A stretch of DNA of 64,000 bases, taken from positions 1 to 64,000 of the forward strand of contig CAKRMK010000006.1 in the NCBI GenBank assembly GCA_934364795.1. Direction: 5' to 3'. Within the stretch, counting starts at the first letter, position 1. Each line of letters starts with the position of its first letter. Made by a program: the position numbers and the translations under genes. The notes beneath the pieces were generated by a model. The model was given only the letters and a program-made list of their open reading frames with translations. It ran no database searches and was not told the origin of the DNA. Below, one piece after another: positions 6,925 to 14,725 of this stretch. This DNA is from an uncultured Blautia sp. (GTDB taxonomy: Bacteria; Bacillota; Clostridia; Lachnospirales; Lachnospiraceae).

Positions 6925-8661
6925 TTATGAATTCTGAATTAATTGCTCCAGATTCTCGGAAATCTTCTTTGCATCTTCGTACTTTCCTGCCTGAAGCAAA
7001 AATGCAATACGGTTCTCCAGCTCCTTTTTCTTCTGCTCATATTCCAGATAATCCCTGTCAAAATGATCTGCATAAATCATTTTACGGAACTTACGCATGC
7101 TCACTTTGCGAAGACCCTTATTTTCTGTGAGGAGCACATAGTCCATGCATCCTGCCACTGTATAAAAATCATGAGAAACCATAAGGACAGTTCCCTTATA
7201 GCTTCTGATTGCCTCCTCCAGTGCCAGCTGGGAATACGTATCAAGATGGCTGGTAGGCTCATCCAGAAGGAGAAGATTCGCCCCGGTTCTGGAAATCTTC
7301 GCAAGCTGAAGAAGGTTTTTCTCTCCACCTGATAGTTCTTCCACCGGACTGTAAACCAGTTCCTTTTCAAATCCATAGGTTTTCAGATACTCAGTTACCT
7401 GCTCATCCGTATCAAATCCCGCATCTTCAAAATTTTTAAGGACAGTGGCTTTCTCATCAAATACTTCCCCGTGCATCTGGGAAAGATATGCCATTTTTAC
7501 ATTTTCCCCTAAGTTAACCGCCGGATTTTCTCCTCTTCTAATGTCACGAAGAAGGGTCGTTTTACCTGTACCATTTGGTCCTACAATTGCCACTTTTTCT
7601 CCTGCCTGAAGGGAAAAAGATACATGCTCCATAATTTCCCTGTCAAAAGATACATTGTAATCTTCCACCTCAAGCACAGTTTCCCCTTCTGGCAGTTCCT
7701 CTGTATGAAGCAAAATTTCCGGCTGTTTGATATCCACAAAAGGAGATTTGGTTTTTCTTGCTTCCAGACGTTCCAGAAGGGAAACTCTTGCATGAAGGCT
7801 TCTTCCTCTGGTAGCGCTGTCAATGGCTGTGGCACTGTTTCTAAGGCGTTCCACAATCTTACGGTTACGCTCAATTTCCTCCATGTCTGCTGCTGCCAGC
7901 TCCTGCCGTTCGATTTTCATCTGCAGAAGGGCAAAATTATAATCCACATAATTTCCATCAAACTCCTGCATCTCTGTGTTTTCCAGATGAAGGATCTTGT
8001 TGAAACAATGGTTCAGAAGATAACGGTTGTGGGTGATCACAAGAAGAGTTCCCTTATGGGAATTGATCAGATCCCGAAGGGCATTTAAGTGCCAGAAATC
8101 TAGAAATACATCTGGTTCATCCATAATGATAAATTTGGGACTTATCATCATTTCACGGATTACCTGAACCAGCTTGAACTCGCCGCCGCTAAGACTTGCA
8201 AGAGACTGATTTTCATAACCGGAAAGTCCTGCCACTTTCAGCTGTTTATGAATATTACTCTCATAAAAATCACCGTCAATGGCATTAAATTCATCAAGTG
8301 CCACCTGGTATTCTTCCATCAGAGCTTCCAGATCTTCTGCTGTTCCCATGGCATCACAGATCTGGTTAATCCTGTTTTGCAGCCGCACAAACTCTTGGCT
8401 TAGATAATCAAATACTGTCACTTCTTTTTCTTCTACATTATAAAACTGGCTTACATATCCGATTCTGCCCGGAACGTCAATAATCAGCTTTCCATCGTAT
8501 AAATATTCATCCGGATGAAGGATCATATTCACCAGTGTACTTTTTCCCGTGCCATTGGTGCCAATAAAGGCACAGTGAACATCATCCTCCAAAGTGAAAG
8601 AAATCTGATTGTATAACTCTTTATGTGGAAAAGAGTAGGATAAATTTTCTGCTTTTATCAT
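6925..8661 (-). CDS. ABC-F family ATPase
   Basis: The 578-residue protein has two ABC ATPase cassettes and no membrane segments, as in the ABC-F family that acts on ribosomes. Walker A motifs are GTNGTGKST (about residue 35) and GPNGTGKTT. Signature motifs are LSGGEF and LSGGEK, and Walker B motifs are FIIMDEPDVFLD and LLLLDEPTSHLD. The first cassette is divergent (DVFLD instead of TNHLD, and THNRY). The linker between cassettes is the part that reaches into the ribosome. Members either protect ribosomes from antibiotics or tune translation; which applies cannot be decided from sequence alone. It lies 15 bp after the TRIC-family gene and is probably co-transcribed with it. AAGGAG precedes the start. 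Confidence 0.88.
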   Translation of the reverse strand: MIKAENLSYSFPHKELYNQISFTLEDDVHCAFIGTNGTGKSTLVNMILHPDEYLYDGKLIIDVPGRIGYVSQFYNVEEKEVTVFDYLSQEFVRLQNRINQICDAMGTAEDLEALMEEYQVALDEFNAIDGDFYESNIHKQLKVAGLSGYENQSLASLSGGEFKLVQVIREMMISPKFIIMDEPDVFLDFWHLNALRDLINSHKGTLLVITHNRYLLNHCFNKILHLENTEMQEFDGNYVDYNFALLQMKIERQELAAADMEEIERNRKIVERLRNSATAIDSATRGRSLHARVSLLERLEARKTKSPFVDIKQPEILLHTEELPEGETVLEVEDYNVSFDREIMEHVSFSLQAGEKVAIVGPNGTGKTTLLRDIRRGENPAVNLGENVKMAYLSQMHGEVFDEKATVLKNFEDAGFDTDEQVTEYLKTYGFEKELVYSPVEELSGGEKNLLQLAKISRTGANLLLLDEPTSHLDTYSQLALEEAIRSYKGTVLMVSHDFYTVAGCMDYVLLTENKGLRKVSMRKFRKMIYADHFDRDYLEYEQKKKELENRIAFLLQAGKYEDAKKISENLEQLIQNS

Positions 8662-8676
8662 AGTAACTCCTTTTCT

Positions 8677-9315
8677 TTAATTCAGTTTCGGCAGATTCCA
8701 TCTGTAATGAGCCGCAAGATACCGCATCAAAATCACAGCTGCCGAGCCGAAGATCAGGGATGCAACTACCCCAAAGTGACGGTAAGTATGCACGCATACA
8801 ATTGCTCCCACGATAGATGCACATGCATATATGTGCTTTACAAAAATATAAGGCGGTACCTCGGCCATCATGTCACGAAGCAGCCCCCCGCCTACACCTG
8901 TAATGGTTCCCACAAATACCAGCAAAAAAGTATTGTCTGCAAATCCCTGGCGAATACCGGTGTTCACACCTACTACAGTGAAAATTCCCAGCCCCACAGA
9001 GTCCATTACAAGCATAACCTTGTCATAAGTAACATTTCCTTCCAATAATTCCCTTTTAAAATATAAAAGGAAAAATACCAGAACAGAAGTAAGCACTGCC
9101 ACTGCCGCATAAACCGGCTTCTGGAATACGCCTGGCGGAATAATCCCAAGTGTCACATCACGGATCATACCACCTCCAACTGCAGTCACCACTCCCAACA
9201 CTGAAACTCCGAAAATATCCATCTTCTGTTCAGATCCAACCAGTGCACCTGATGCTGCAAATGCCACTGTGCCGATCATTTCCAGAATAAATGTGATCGT
9301 TTCCTGATACCCCAT
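8677..9315 (-). CDS. TRIC-family (UPF0126/YadS) membrane channel
   Basis: The 212-residue protein has about seven hydrophobic segments and two internally repeated halves. Each half carries the family signature GGGMIRD or GGGLLRD (about residues 47 and 133). Prokaryotic TRIC homologues form trimeric cation channels selective for K+ or Na+; the physiological role in this organism is unknown. Prolines follow each motif (GIIPPGVF and EVPPYIF), as is typical. The gene is first in a two-gene unit with the ABC-F ATPase, 15 bp apart. A GGGGG ribosome site lies 9 bp before the ATG. Confidence 0.88.
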   Translation of the reverse strand: MGYQETITFILEMIGTVAFAASGALVGSEQKMDIFGVSVLGVVTAVGGGMIRDVTLGIIPPGVFQKPVYAAVAVLTSVLVFFLLYFKRELLEGNVTYDKVMLVMDSVGLGIFTVVGVNTGIRQGFADNTFLLVFVGTITGVGGGLLRDMMAEVPPYIFVKHIYACASIVGAIVCVHTYRHFGVVASLIFGSAAVILMRYLAAHYRWNLPKLN

Positions 9316-9350
9316 AAAAATAATCCCCCTGATTTTTTCATGAATCCTTT

Positions 9351-9437
9351 ATATCATCTTAATGATGTTAGGGTCAAAAGCCTTATCATGCAAGCATGAA
9401 CGGCTTTTTGACCTTTTGACCCTGATATCATCTTAAT
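9351..9437 (+). repeat. Intergenic hairpin element flanked by a 13-bp direct repeat
   Basis: The 13-bp direct repeat ATATCATCTTAAT occurs at 9351-9363 and 9425-9437. Between the copies is a nested palindrome: an 11-bp outer stem (9370-9380 with 9413-9423), an inner GCC/GGC step and CATGCAAGCATG at the tip. The 3' arm contains TTTTGACC twice, so the outer arm has two pairing partners. The shape suggests a small non-autonomous mobile or REP-like element rather than a plain terminator. No second copy is seen in this window. Confidence 0.5.
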
Positions 9438-9599
9438 CATTGTATCATAAATCCATATTTTTTCCACCAGCAAATTTATAAATATGCAAAAAATTTAAGC
9501 AATAATAAATTTTCTTTAATTTTCCAGATTTTTCAAAAAAATTATTCTGCTATGCGTAATTAATTCTGCTTAACTATCCTGAAAATCTCATACAAGAAA

Positions 9600-9621
9600 A
9601 CCGGGAGATTTCTCCCCCGGT
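9600..9621 (-). terminator. Terminator of the sugar ABC transporter operon
   Basis: A GC-rich stem of about nine pairs (9600-9608 with 9611-9621, small bulge) follows the last permease gene and is followed on the minus strand by TTTTCTT. Confidence 0.65.
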
Positions 9622-9673
9622 CACATCATTTTTCGCTATTTTATTTTTCAAAAACAGGCTTTTACCATCTTTA

Positions 9674-10543
9674 TCATCCCTTCACACCACCAAGTGCCAC
9701 ACCGGCAACAATATACTTGGAAAGTACCAGATATACCACAACCAGAGGAATAATGGTAACAAACAGTCCCACATAAACCACACCATAATCGGTACGGAAC
9801 TGATTGGAGCTTAACAGCTGCACAAACATTGGCAGTGTTTTCTTGGAATCTGTTGTCAACAGGATCGTAGGTGTAAACAGGTTGTTCCACTGGGCGATAA
9901 ACTGGAAGATCGCCTGTGTTGCAACTGCCGGCTTCATGATCGGCAAAATAATCTTATTAAAGGTATGCCACTCTTTGGAACCATCGATTCTTGCTGCTTC
10001 GATCATTTCCAGAGACAGGGTGCTTTCCATGTACTGTTTCATAAAGAATACAACTGTAGGAGCTGCAATGGCAGGAATGATCAGCGGAATATAAGTATCA
10101 ATCAGCTTCAGATCCAGCATAAAACGATAGAAACCGATAATGGAAATCTGGCTTGGAACCATCATAACCGCCATAATAAATGCCCATGCAAACTTTTTAA
10201 ATTTAAAATCATATACATGAATGCCATAAGCTGTCAGGGAAGAAAAATAAACAGATAAAAAAGTTCCCGGAATGGTAATAATTGCAGAGTTTAAAATTGC
10301 CTTCTGTAAGGTGATCTGCATACCATTTTGCTTGAGCATCAGGTTTTTCCAGTTCTCAATCAGGTGAGTGGAAGGAATCAGGGAGACACCGGCTTTAATA
10401 GACTCGGAATCTCTTGTTGCATTCATAACCAGAAGAACAAAAGGCAAAAGTGCAATGATACAGAAAATCACACAAATCACAGTACGGAAAATTTTCTGAT
10501 GCAGCATATTTTTGCTGTAGCTGTCTGCAGAATTTTTACTCAT
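9674..10543 (-). CDS. Carbohydrate ABC transporter permease, MalG type
   Basis: This 289-residue inner-membrane protein has six predicted helices. The permease loop that contacts the ATPase is EAARIDGSKEWHTFNKIILP near residue 200, the EAA motif of CUT1-class sugar importers. It pairs with the adjacent MalF-type permease, with which it overlaps by 4 bp (ATGA), so translation is coupled. No ATPase gene is in the operon. In Firmicutes a shared MsmX-type ATPase often serves several such importers, and I infer the same here. The neighbouring cellobiose phosphorylase suggests cellobiose or cello-oligosaccharide as substrate. Confidence 0.93.
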   Translation of the reverse strand: MSKNSADSYSKNMLHQKIFRTVICVIFCIIALLPFVLLVMNATRDSESIKAGVSLIPSTHLIENWKNLMLKQNGMQITLQKAILNSAIITIPGTFLSVYFSSLTAYGIHVYDFKFKKFAWAFIMAVMMVPSQISIIGFYRFMLDLKLIDTYIPLIIPAIAAPTVVFFMKQYMESTLSLEMIEAARIDGSKEWHTFNKIILPIMKPAVATQAIFQFIAQWNNLFTPTILLTTDSKKTLPMFVQLLSSNQFRTDYGVVYVGLFVTIIPLVVVYLVLSKYIVAGVALGGVKG

Positions 10544-11520
10544 AACCTTCCACCTGCCTTTCTACGCTCTTTTTGTTCCCTCTTCATTCTCCTGTCCTCA
10601 CTGTCGCTCATAGTTGCAAACAGGATCAGGCTGACAACCAGTGTAATAACAAACAATACAACAGAAACAGCTGCTGCCTTTCCAACATCGCTGTTGTACA
10701 GACGCATAATATACATTGCCATAGTTGTGGTCTTATCATCCGGAAGTCCTACAAGACCAGTTTCTGGAACGTTGAAAAGTGCCGGAATATCGTACATCTG
10801 CAGACCGCCGATAGCGGATGTAACCAGTGTATACAGCATGATTGGTTTTAAAAGCGGCAATGTAATATAGCGGAATTTTTTCCAGCCCGTTGCACCGTCA
10901 ATGTCAGCGGCTTCAAAAAGTCCCGGGTCAATACCAAGAACACCGGAAATCAGAAGCAATGTGGTATTACCAAACCACATCCACCACAGAATGGTAGAAA
11001 TCAGTCCGCGGCTTCCTGCCACACTTGACATGAAATCAAAATTACTGCTTAAGATTCCCCAGTCTTTTAACGTCTGGGTAATAGGTCCGTACTGGGAAAA
11101 CAAAGATTTAAACAGTACAGAAACAGATGCGGCAGTGATAACACTTGGAAGGTAAACGATAACCTTCATAGCACCGGTTCCCTTTACTTTCACCTTTTCA
11201 TCGGTCAGCCATACAGCCAGCAAAAGGGAAACCAGAATCTGGGGAACAAAGTTAAAGCCCCACATAATAAGAGTATTTTTCAGATAGCTAAGTACATAAC
11301 CTCTCTCACCAGAAGTCAGTCCCAGAATATTCATGAAATTCTGAAATCCTGCAAATTCCATGAATTCGCGACCATTTCGTTTGTAATAAGATAAGGTACT
11401 ATAATAGAAGGTATTGATAAGCGGCCATAACTGGAACACCAGATATGTAATAAAAAACGGAGCAATAAAGAAGTAGCCGTACCTTCCATAATTGATCATT
11501 TTTTTCTTTTTCTTATTCAT
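10540..11520 (-). CDS. Carbohydrate ABC transporter permease, MalF/UgpA type
   Basis: The 326-residue membrane protein has six helices and the EAA loop EAADIDGATGWKKFRYITLP near residue 215, as in MalF/UgpA permeases of CUT1 sugar importers. A lysine-rich N-terminus (MNKKKKKMINYGRYG) precedes the first helix and a charged tail rich in Arg and Lys ends the protein. It is followed directly by the MalG-type permease with a 4-bp overlap. It is preceded by the binding-protein gene 277 bp upstream, across a stable stem-loop. CAGGAGG lies before the ATG. Confidence 0.93.
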   Translation of the reverse strand: MNKKKKKMINYGRYGYFFIAPFFITYLVFQLWPLINTFYYSTLSYYKRNGREFMEFAGFQNFMNILGLTSGERGYVLSYLKNTLIMWGFNFVPQILVSLLLAVWLTDEKVKVKGTGAMKVIVYLPSVITAASVSVLFKSLFSQYGPITQTLKDWGILSSNFDFMSSVAGSRGLISTILWWMWFGNTTLLLISGVLGIDPGLFEAADIDGATGWKKFRYITLPLLKPIMLYTLVTSAIGGLQMYDIPALFNVPETGLVGLPDDKTTTMAMYIMRLYNSDVGKAAAVSVVLFVITLVVSLILFATMSDSEDRRMKREQKERRKAGGRL

Positions 11521-11711
11521 AACAGCCTCCTGTCTGAACTTTGCCTGCTTTTCCCGGGCAGAATGCCTGACACTGGCGGGAATCCTCTCCTGTATACACA
11601 GTTTTCCATTCTTCCCCTGCCACTGGCAGTCATTCTGCTTTTAAGCAAAAGCTGCAGCCCGCATATTGTGCCAAAGACCTTTGAAGGTCCATAATCCGTA
11701 TAACCTAAGAA

Positions 11712-11745
11712 TGTGCTGCTCCTTCTTTTGGGAAGAAGCAGCACA
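11712..11745 (-). other. Stem-loop between binding-protein and permease genes
   Basis: A 14-bp stem with one G-U pair (11712-11725 with 11732-11745) lies just after the binding-protein gene. It has no U-tract on the minus strand. Such hairpins commonly protect the 3' end of the binding-protein message or partly stop transcription, giving more binding protein than permease. The rest of the 277-bp gap (11521-11797) holds smaller hairpins and no gene. Confidence 0.6.
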
Positions 11746-11797
11746 CTCACTACTACTTAATTATGGTTTGATTCAAAAAACCTTACATCCGCTTTAC

Positions 11798-13147
11798 TTA
11801 TTCTGCGCTTAAGTAAGAGAATGTGTCGTGGATAGATGCTGTCAGGTCTGCAATTGCAGTATCAAGATCTTTTTCTCCTGTAGCATAAGCCTTGGTCTGT
11901 GTATCCATAAGGGAAAGGATCTGCTGATCTTCTGCTGTTACAATAGAAGCATCAAGTCCGTCTGCTAATGGAAGGAAGAATTCCATAAAGTTCTGTCCAG
12001 CGTCTGGATACAGATATCCGTTGCCGTCTGCAGATGTACCTGCATCAATAATCTTGCCGACTGCTGCTGTGTTGTTTACATAGTCAGAGTTCAGTGCGTT
12101 AATTGCTACCATACCATCTTCATCACAGGTGAAGAATTTCATGATCTTAGCTGCAAGCTCTGTATCTGCACACTCTGCTGTAGCTGCAAGTCCTGTTCCG
12201 CCCCAGTAGCATTTGGTCTGGGTAGGAACAAGAATTGTGTTATCTTTCCACTCATCTGTCAGGCACCAGTATACAAACCACGGGCATCCCATATAAGCGA
12301 TTGCTGCATTGGACTCTTCTCCGTCACCGCTCATATTTGCGCTCCAGTCAGCACTCCACTGATCGGTATTAAAGGTAAGGTCTTCATCATAAAGAGTTTT
12401 GGCTGTTTCCATATATGTCTTGATGTTGTCATCAATTGTGATCTTATCATTCTCATCATAGAAGCCCTGGGTTCTGGAACCGGTCAGACTACGTTTGATT
12501 TCATCATAGCCGGAGAACAGTTTACATTTTCCACCGGAAGCATCATTTACTTCTTTTGCTGTGTTAATGATGGTATCCAGATCTTTAAATTTCTCTGCCA
12601 GTTCAGCCGGATCTGTTGTTCCAAGATATTTCTCGGCCAGATCTGCACGGATTGCATAGCATCCAGGAGTTGCCTGCCAGAACAGAGCTCTTACATTGCC
12701 ATCCATATCAGATCCAAGATCCAGGTTGTACTGATAGCTGTTTGCGTAATCATCAGCTGTAATTCCAAGATCTGCTACATTCTGAACCCAGTCACTGTTT
12801 ACATATTTCTGAACGTAGTCAACTTCCAGACCCATCATATCCGGATATAATTCATTAGAAGGATCATCCAGTACCGGATCCAGTTTTCCCTGATAATAAT
12901 CAGATCCGCCGGTGTTTACGAATACGATTCTTTCGTAGTCATCCGGATAAGCATCTTTGAATGGTCCGTCAAGGATTTTCTTGATATCATCGTTCCAGCC
13001 CCATACTACAAAAGAATCATCAGCGGAAGCATCACCGGTAACTTCGTTCTCCGGAGTTGCATCTTCTGCCATAACCGGAATCGCACACATTGTCATTCCT
13101 GCTACCATAGAAGCTGTTAATAATACGCTCACCATTTTTTTCTTCAT
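11798..13147 (-). CDS. Extracellular sugar-binding protein of a CUT1 ABC transporter
   Basis: The 449-residue protein starts with a signal peptide (basic MKKK, hydrophobic core, likely cut after VMA near residue 28) and continues with an acidic linker and a family 1 solute-binding fold. A cysteine lies at about residue 22 in GMTMCAIP, but it does not form a convincing lipobox. Membrane attachment is therefore uncertain. Tryptophan-rich patches (FVVWGWNDD, DQWSADWSANM, WFVYWCLTDEW) fit an aromatic sugar-binding cleft. It delivers ligand to the two permeases downstream. AAAGGAGG precedes the start. Its upstream neighbour, 56 bp away in the same direction, is the LacI regulator. Confidence 0.92.
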   Translation of the reverse strand: MKKKMVSVLLTASMVAGMTMCAIPVMAEDATPENEVTGDASADDSFVVWGWNDDIKKILDGPFKDAYPDDYERIVFVNTGGSDYYQGKLDPVLDDPSNELYPDMMGLEVDYVQKYVNSDWVQNVADLGITADDYANSYQYNLDLGSDMDGNVRALFWQATPGCYAIRADLAEKYLGTTDPAELAEKFKDLDTIINTAKEVNDASGGKCKLFSGYDEIKRSLTGSRTQGFYDENDKITIDDNIKTYMETAKTLYDEDLTFNTDQWSADWSANMSGDGEESNAAIAYMGCPWFVYWCLTDEWKDNTILVPTQTKCYWGGTGLAATAECADTELAAKIMKFFTCDEDGMVAINALNSDYVNNTAAVGKIIDAGTSADGNGYLYPDAGQNFMEFFLPLADGLDASIVTAEDQQILSLMDTQTKAYATGEKDLDTAIADLTASIHDTFSYLSAE

Positions 13148-13203
13148 GTTACTTCCTCCTTTAAAATTATATCTTTTTCATTTTTTTATTACTGTTACAT
13201 TAC

Positions 13204-14235
13204 TTACTGCTTAAAGCCTTTTTGGGGATACACAGTTTTTACAGAGGCTCCTTTAAAAAGAGTTCCATCTACTGTGTATTTCTCAATTACAGTTGTTTTT
13301 GGGTGCTCAATCAGCTCAATCAGCCTTTCTGCTGCTATCCTTCCGATTGCTGCGGTATCCTGACAAAGGGTTGTCAGCTTAGGCTCCAGAACCTGGGCGA
13401 TATTGATCCCATCGTAGCCAGCTACAGAAATATCTTCCGGTATTCGAAGTCCTCTCTCCCGTATTTCGTTTATCCCTCCTATTGCTGCGTAATCATCAGG
13501 ATAAAGAATACAGGTGGGCGGATTCTTCAGATCCAGAAGCTCGCCGGTTCTCTCTCCTGCCAGATCAGCATCCCTGTAAAAAGATGGCTTTACATATTCA
13601 TCCGGTTCTTCAATCCCAAGTCTTTGTAATGTCCGGTAAAAACTTCCAAGACGGTTTTTCGTAACCGATGTGTCATCTCCGTGAATGTAAGCGATCCTGC
13701 GGTGTCCCTTCTCATATATATAAGTAACAAGCTCTTCCATTCCCTGGATGTTGTTGGATACTACCGATATCCTTCCATCACAGATATGATCAATGGTCAC
13801 TACCGGAATGTCGGAAAGGAGAAGCTCCTGAACTTCATCTGCGTTAAAATCCACACAGGCCATTACCACTCCATCCACGCCCCGGTACTTGCAATGCTCC
13901 AGGTATGTCATCCTTTTACCAGATACATTTCCACTTGTAAAAGTGATATCATACCCTTTGGCTTCTGCGGTACTTTTGAAGCTTTCCAGTACGTGGTTGA
14001 AATAATCATGTGTAAGACCACTTCTTGCCTCATCCACAAATAAAACTCCCAGGTTAAAGGTCCGCTTCGTCTTCAAAGCTCTTGCCGAAGAGTTGGGAAG
14101 ATATCCCATCTCCGAAGCCGTTCTCAATATGTAATTTTTTGTTTCTTCTCCGATGTCGGAGTAACCATTTAATGCTTTACTGACAGTGGCGACTGAGACA
14201 TTACATCTTTGTGCGATTTCTTTCATGGAAACCAT
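13204..14235 (-). CDS. LacI-family transcriptional regulator of the cellobiose locus
   Basis: The 343-residue protein starts with a LacI helix-turn-helix (MKEIAQRCNVSVATVSKALN) and hinge helix (SARALKTKR). A periplasmic-binding-like sensor domain follows (FNLGVLFVDEA, VVTIDHI, PDDYAAIGGINEIRERGLRIP). It heads the minus-strand cluster with the binding protein and permeases and is divergent from cellobiose phosphorylase. The shared 490-bp intergenic region contains CG-centred palindromes of the kind LacI proteins bind, so it probably controls both directions. Translation could start at 14235 or at the ATG three codons later. Confidence 0.93.
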   Translation of the reverse strand: MVSMKEIAQRCNVSVATVSKALNGYSDIGEETKNYILRTASEMGYLPNSSARALKTKRTFNLGVLFVDEARSGLTHDYFNHVLESFKSTAEAKGYDITFTSGNVSGKRMTYLEHCKYRGVDGVVMACVDFNADEVQELLLSDIPVVTIDHICDGRISVVSNNIQGMEELVTYIYEKGHRRIAYIHGDDTSVTKNRLGSFYRTLQRLGIEEPDEYVKPSFYRDADLAGERTGELLDLKNPPTCILYPDDYAAIGGINEIRERGLRIPEDISVAGYDGINIAQVLEPKLTTLCQDTAAIGRIAAERLIELIEHPKTTVIEKYTVDGTLFKGASVKTVYPQKGFKQ

Positions 14236-14414
14236 ATGCCTGCCTCACTCTTTCCTTTTTGTCTTTGTCCTAAATCGTTTTCGTAGCTTTATAATATTCC
14301 CTTGTGCACAAAAAATCAAGAGGTTTTTTTGTCTTTTTGTGCGATTTCACCTCATTCTACCTATTGCACAATTTAACGCTTTTCATTTTCAACAAATTCA
14401 TGTGTACAGAAAAT

Positions 14415-14439
14415 AGTTTTCGAAACTTTTTCGCGAAAA
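14415..14439. promoter_or_regulatory. Candidate LacI-family operators
   Basis: Two CG-centred palindromic elements sit back to back between the divergent genes: AGTTTTCGAAACT (14415-14427) and the perfect 12-bp palindrome TTTTCGCGAAAA (14428-14439). Related CG-centred A/T tracts occur near 14275 and 14590. LacI-family operators have a central CG and A/T-rich arms, so these are plausible binding sites for the adjacent regulator. Confidence 0.5.
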
Positions 14440-14504
14440 CTTTCGTACTTTAAATCTCTAGTTTGTCATATATAATAGATTTAATTTTTACTGTAATTTT
14501 ATAG

Positions 14505-14533
14505 TTGCTTTTAGTCAGTCTATCTATTATACT
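14505..14533 (+). promoter_or_regulatory. Sigma-A promoter of cellobiose phosphorylase
   Basis: TTGCTT (14505-14510), a 17-bp spacer and TATACT (14528-14533) face the phosphorylase gene. The predicted leader is about 185 nt, AT-rich and without an obvious hairpin. The promoter lies downstream of the palindromes at 14415-14439. Confidence 0.6.
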
Positions 14534-14725
14534 TAGGGCAAATGTATACCATTATTCTTTACTATTATTTCTTTTTGCCTTAACTTATTCGTTTTCGTAT
14601 ATTAATTATCTCACAATTTCGACATTTTCACTCATGTAATTAGATATAGAAATATTAAAAGCGAATGAATCATGCAATTTTAATAGTTTCGAATTATTTT
14701 ATTATGTTTTCAAGGAGGTTTCTTT

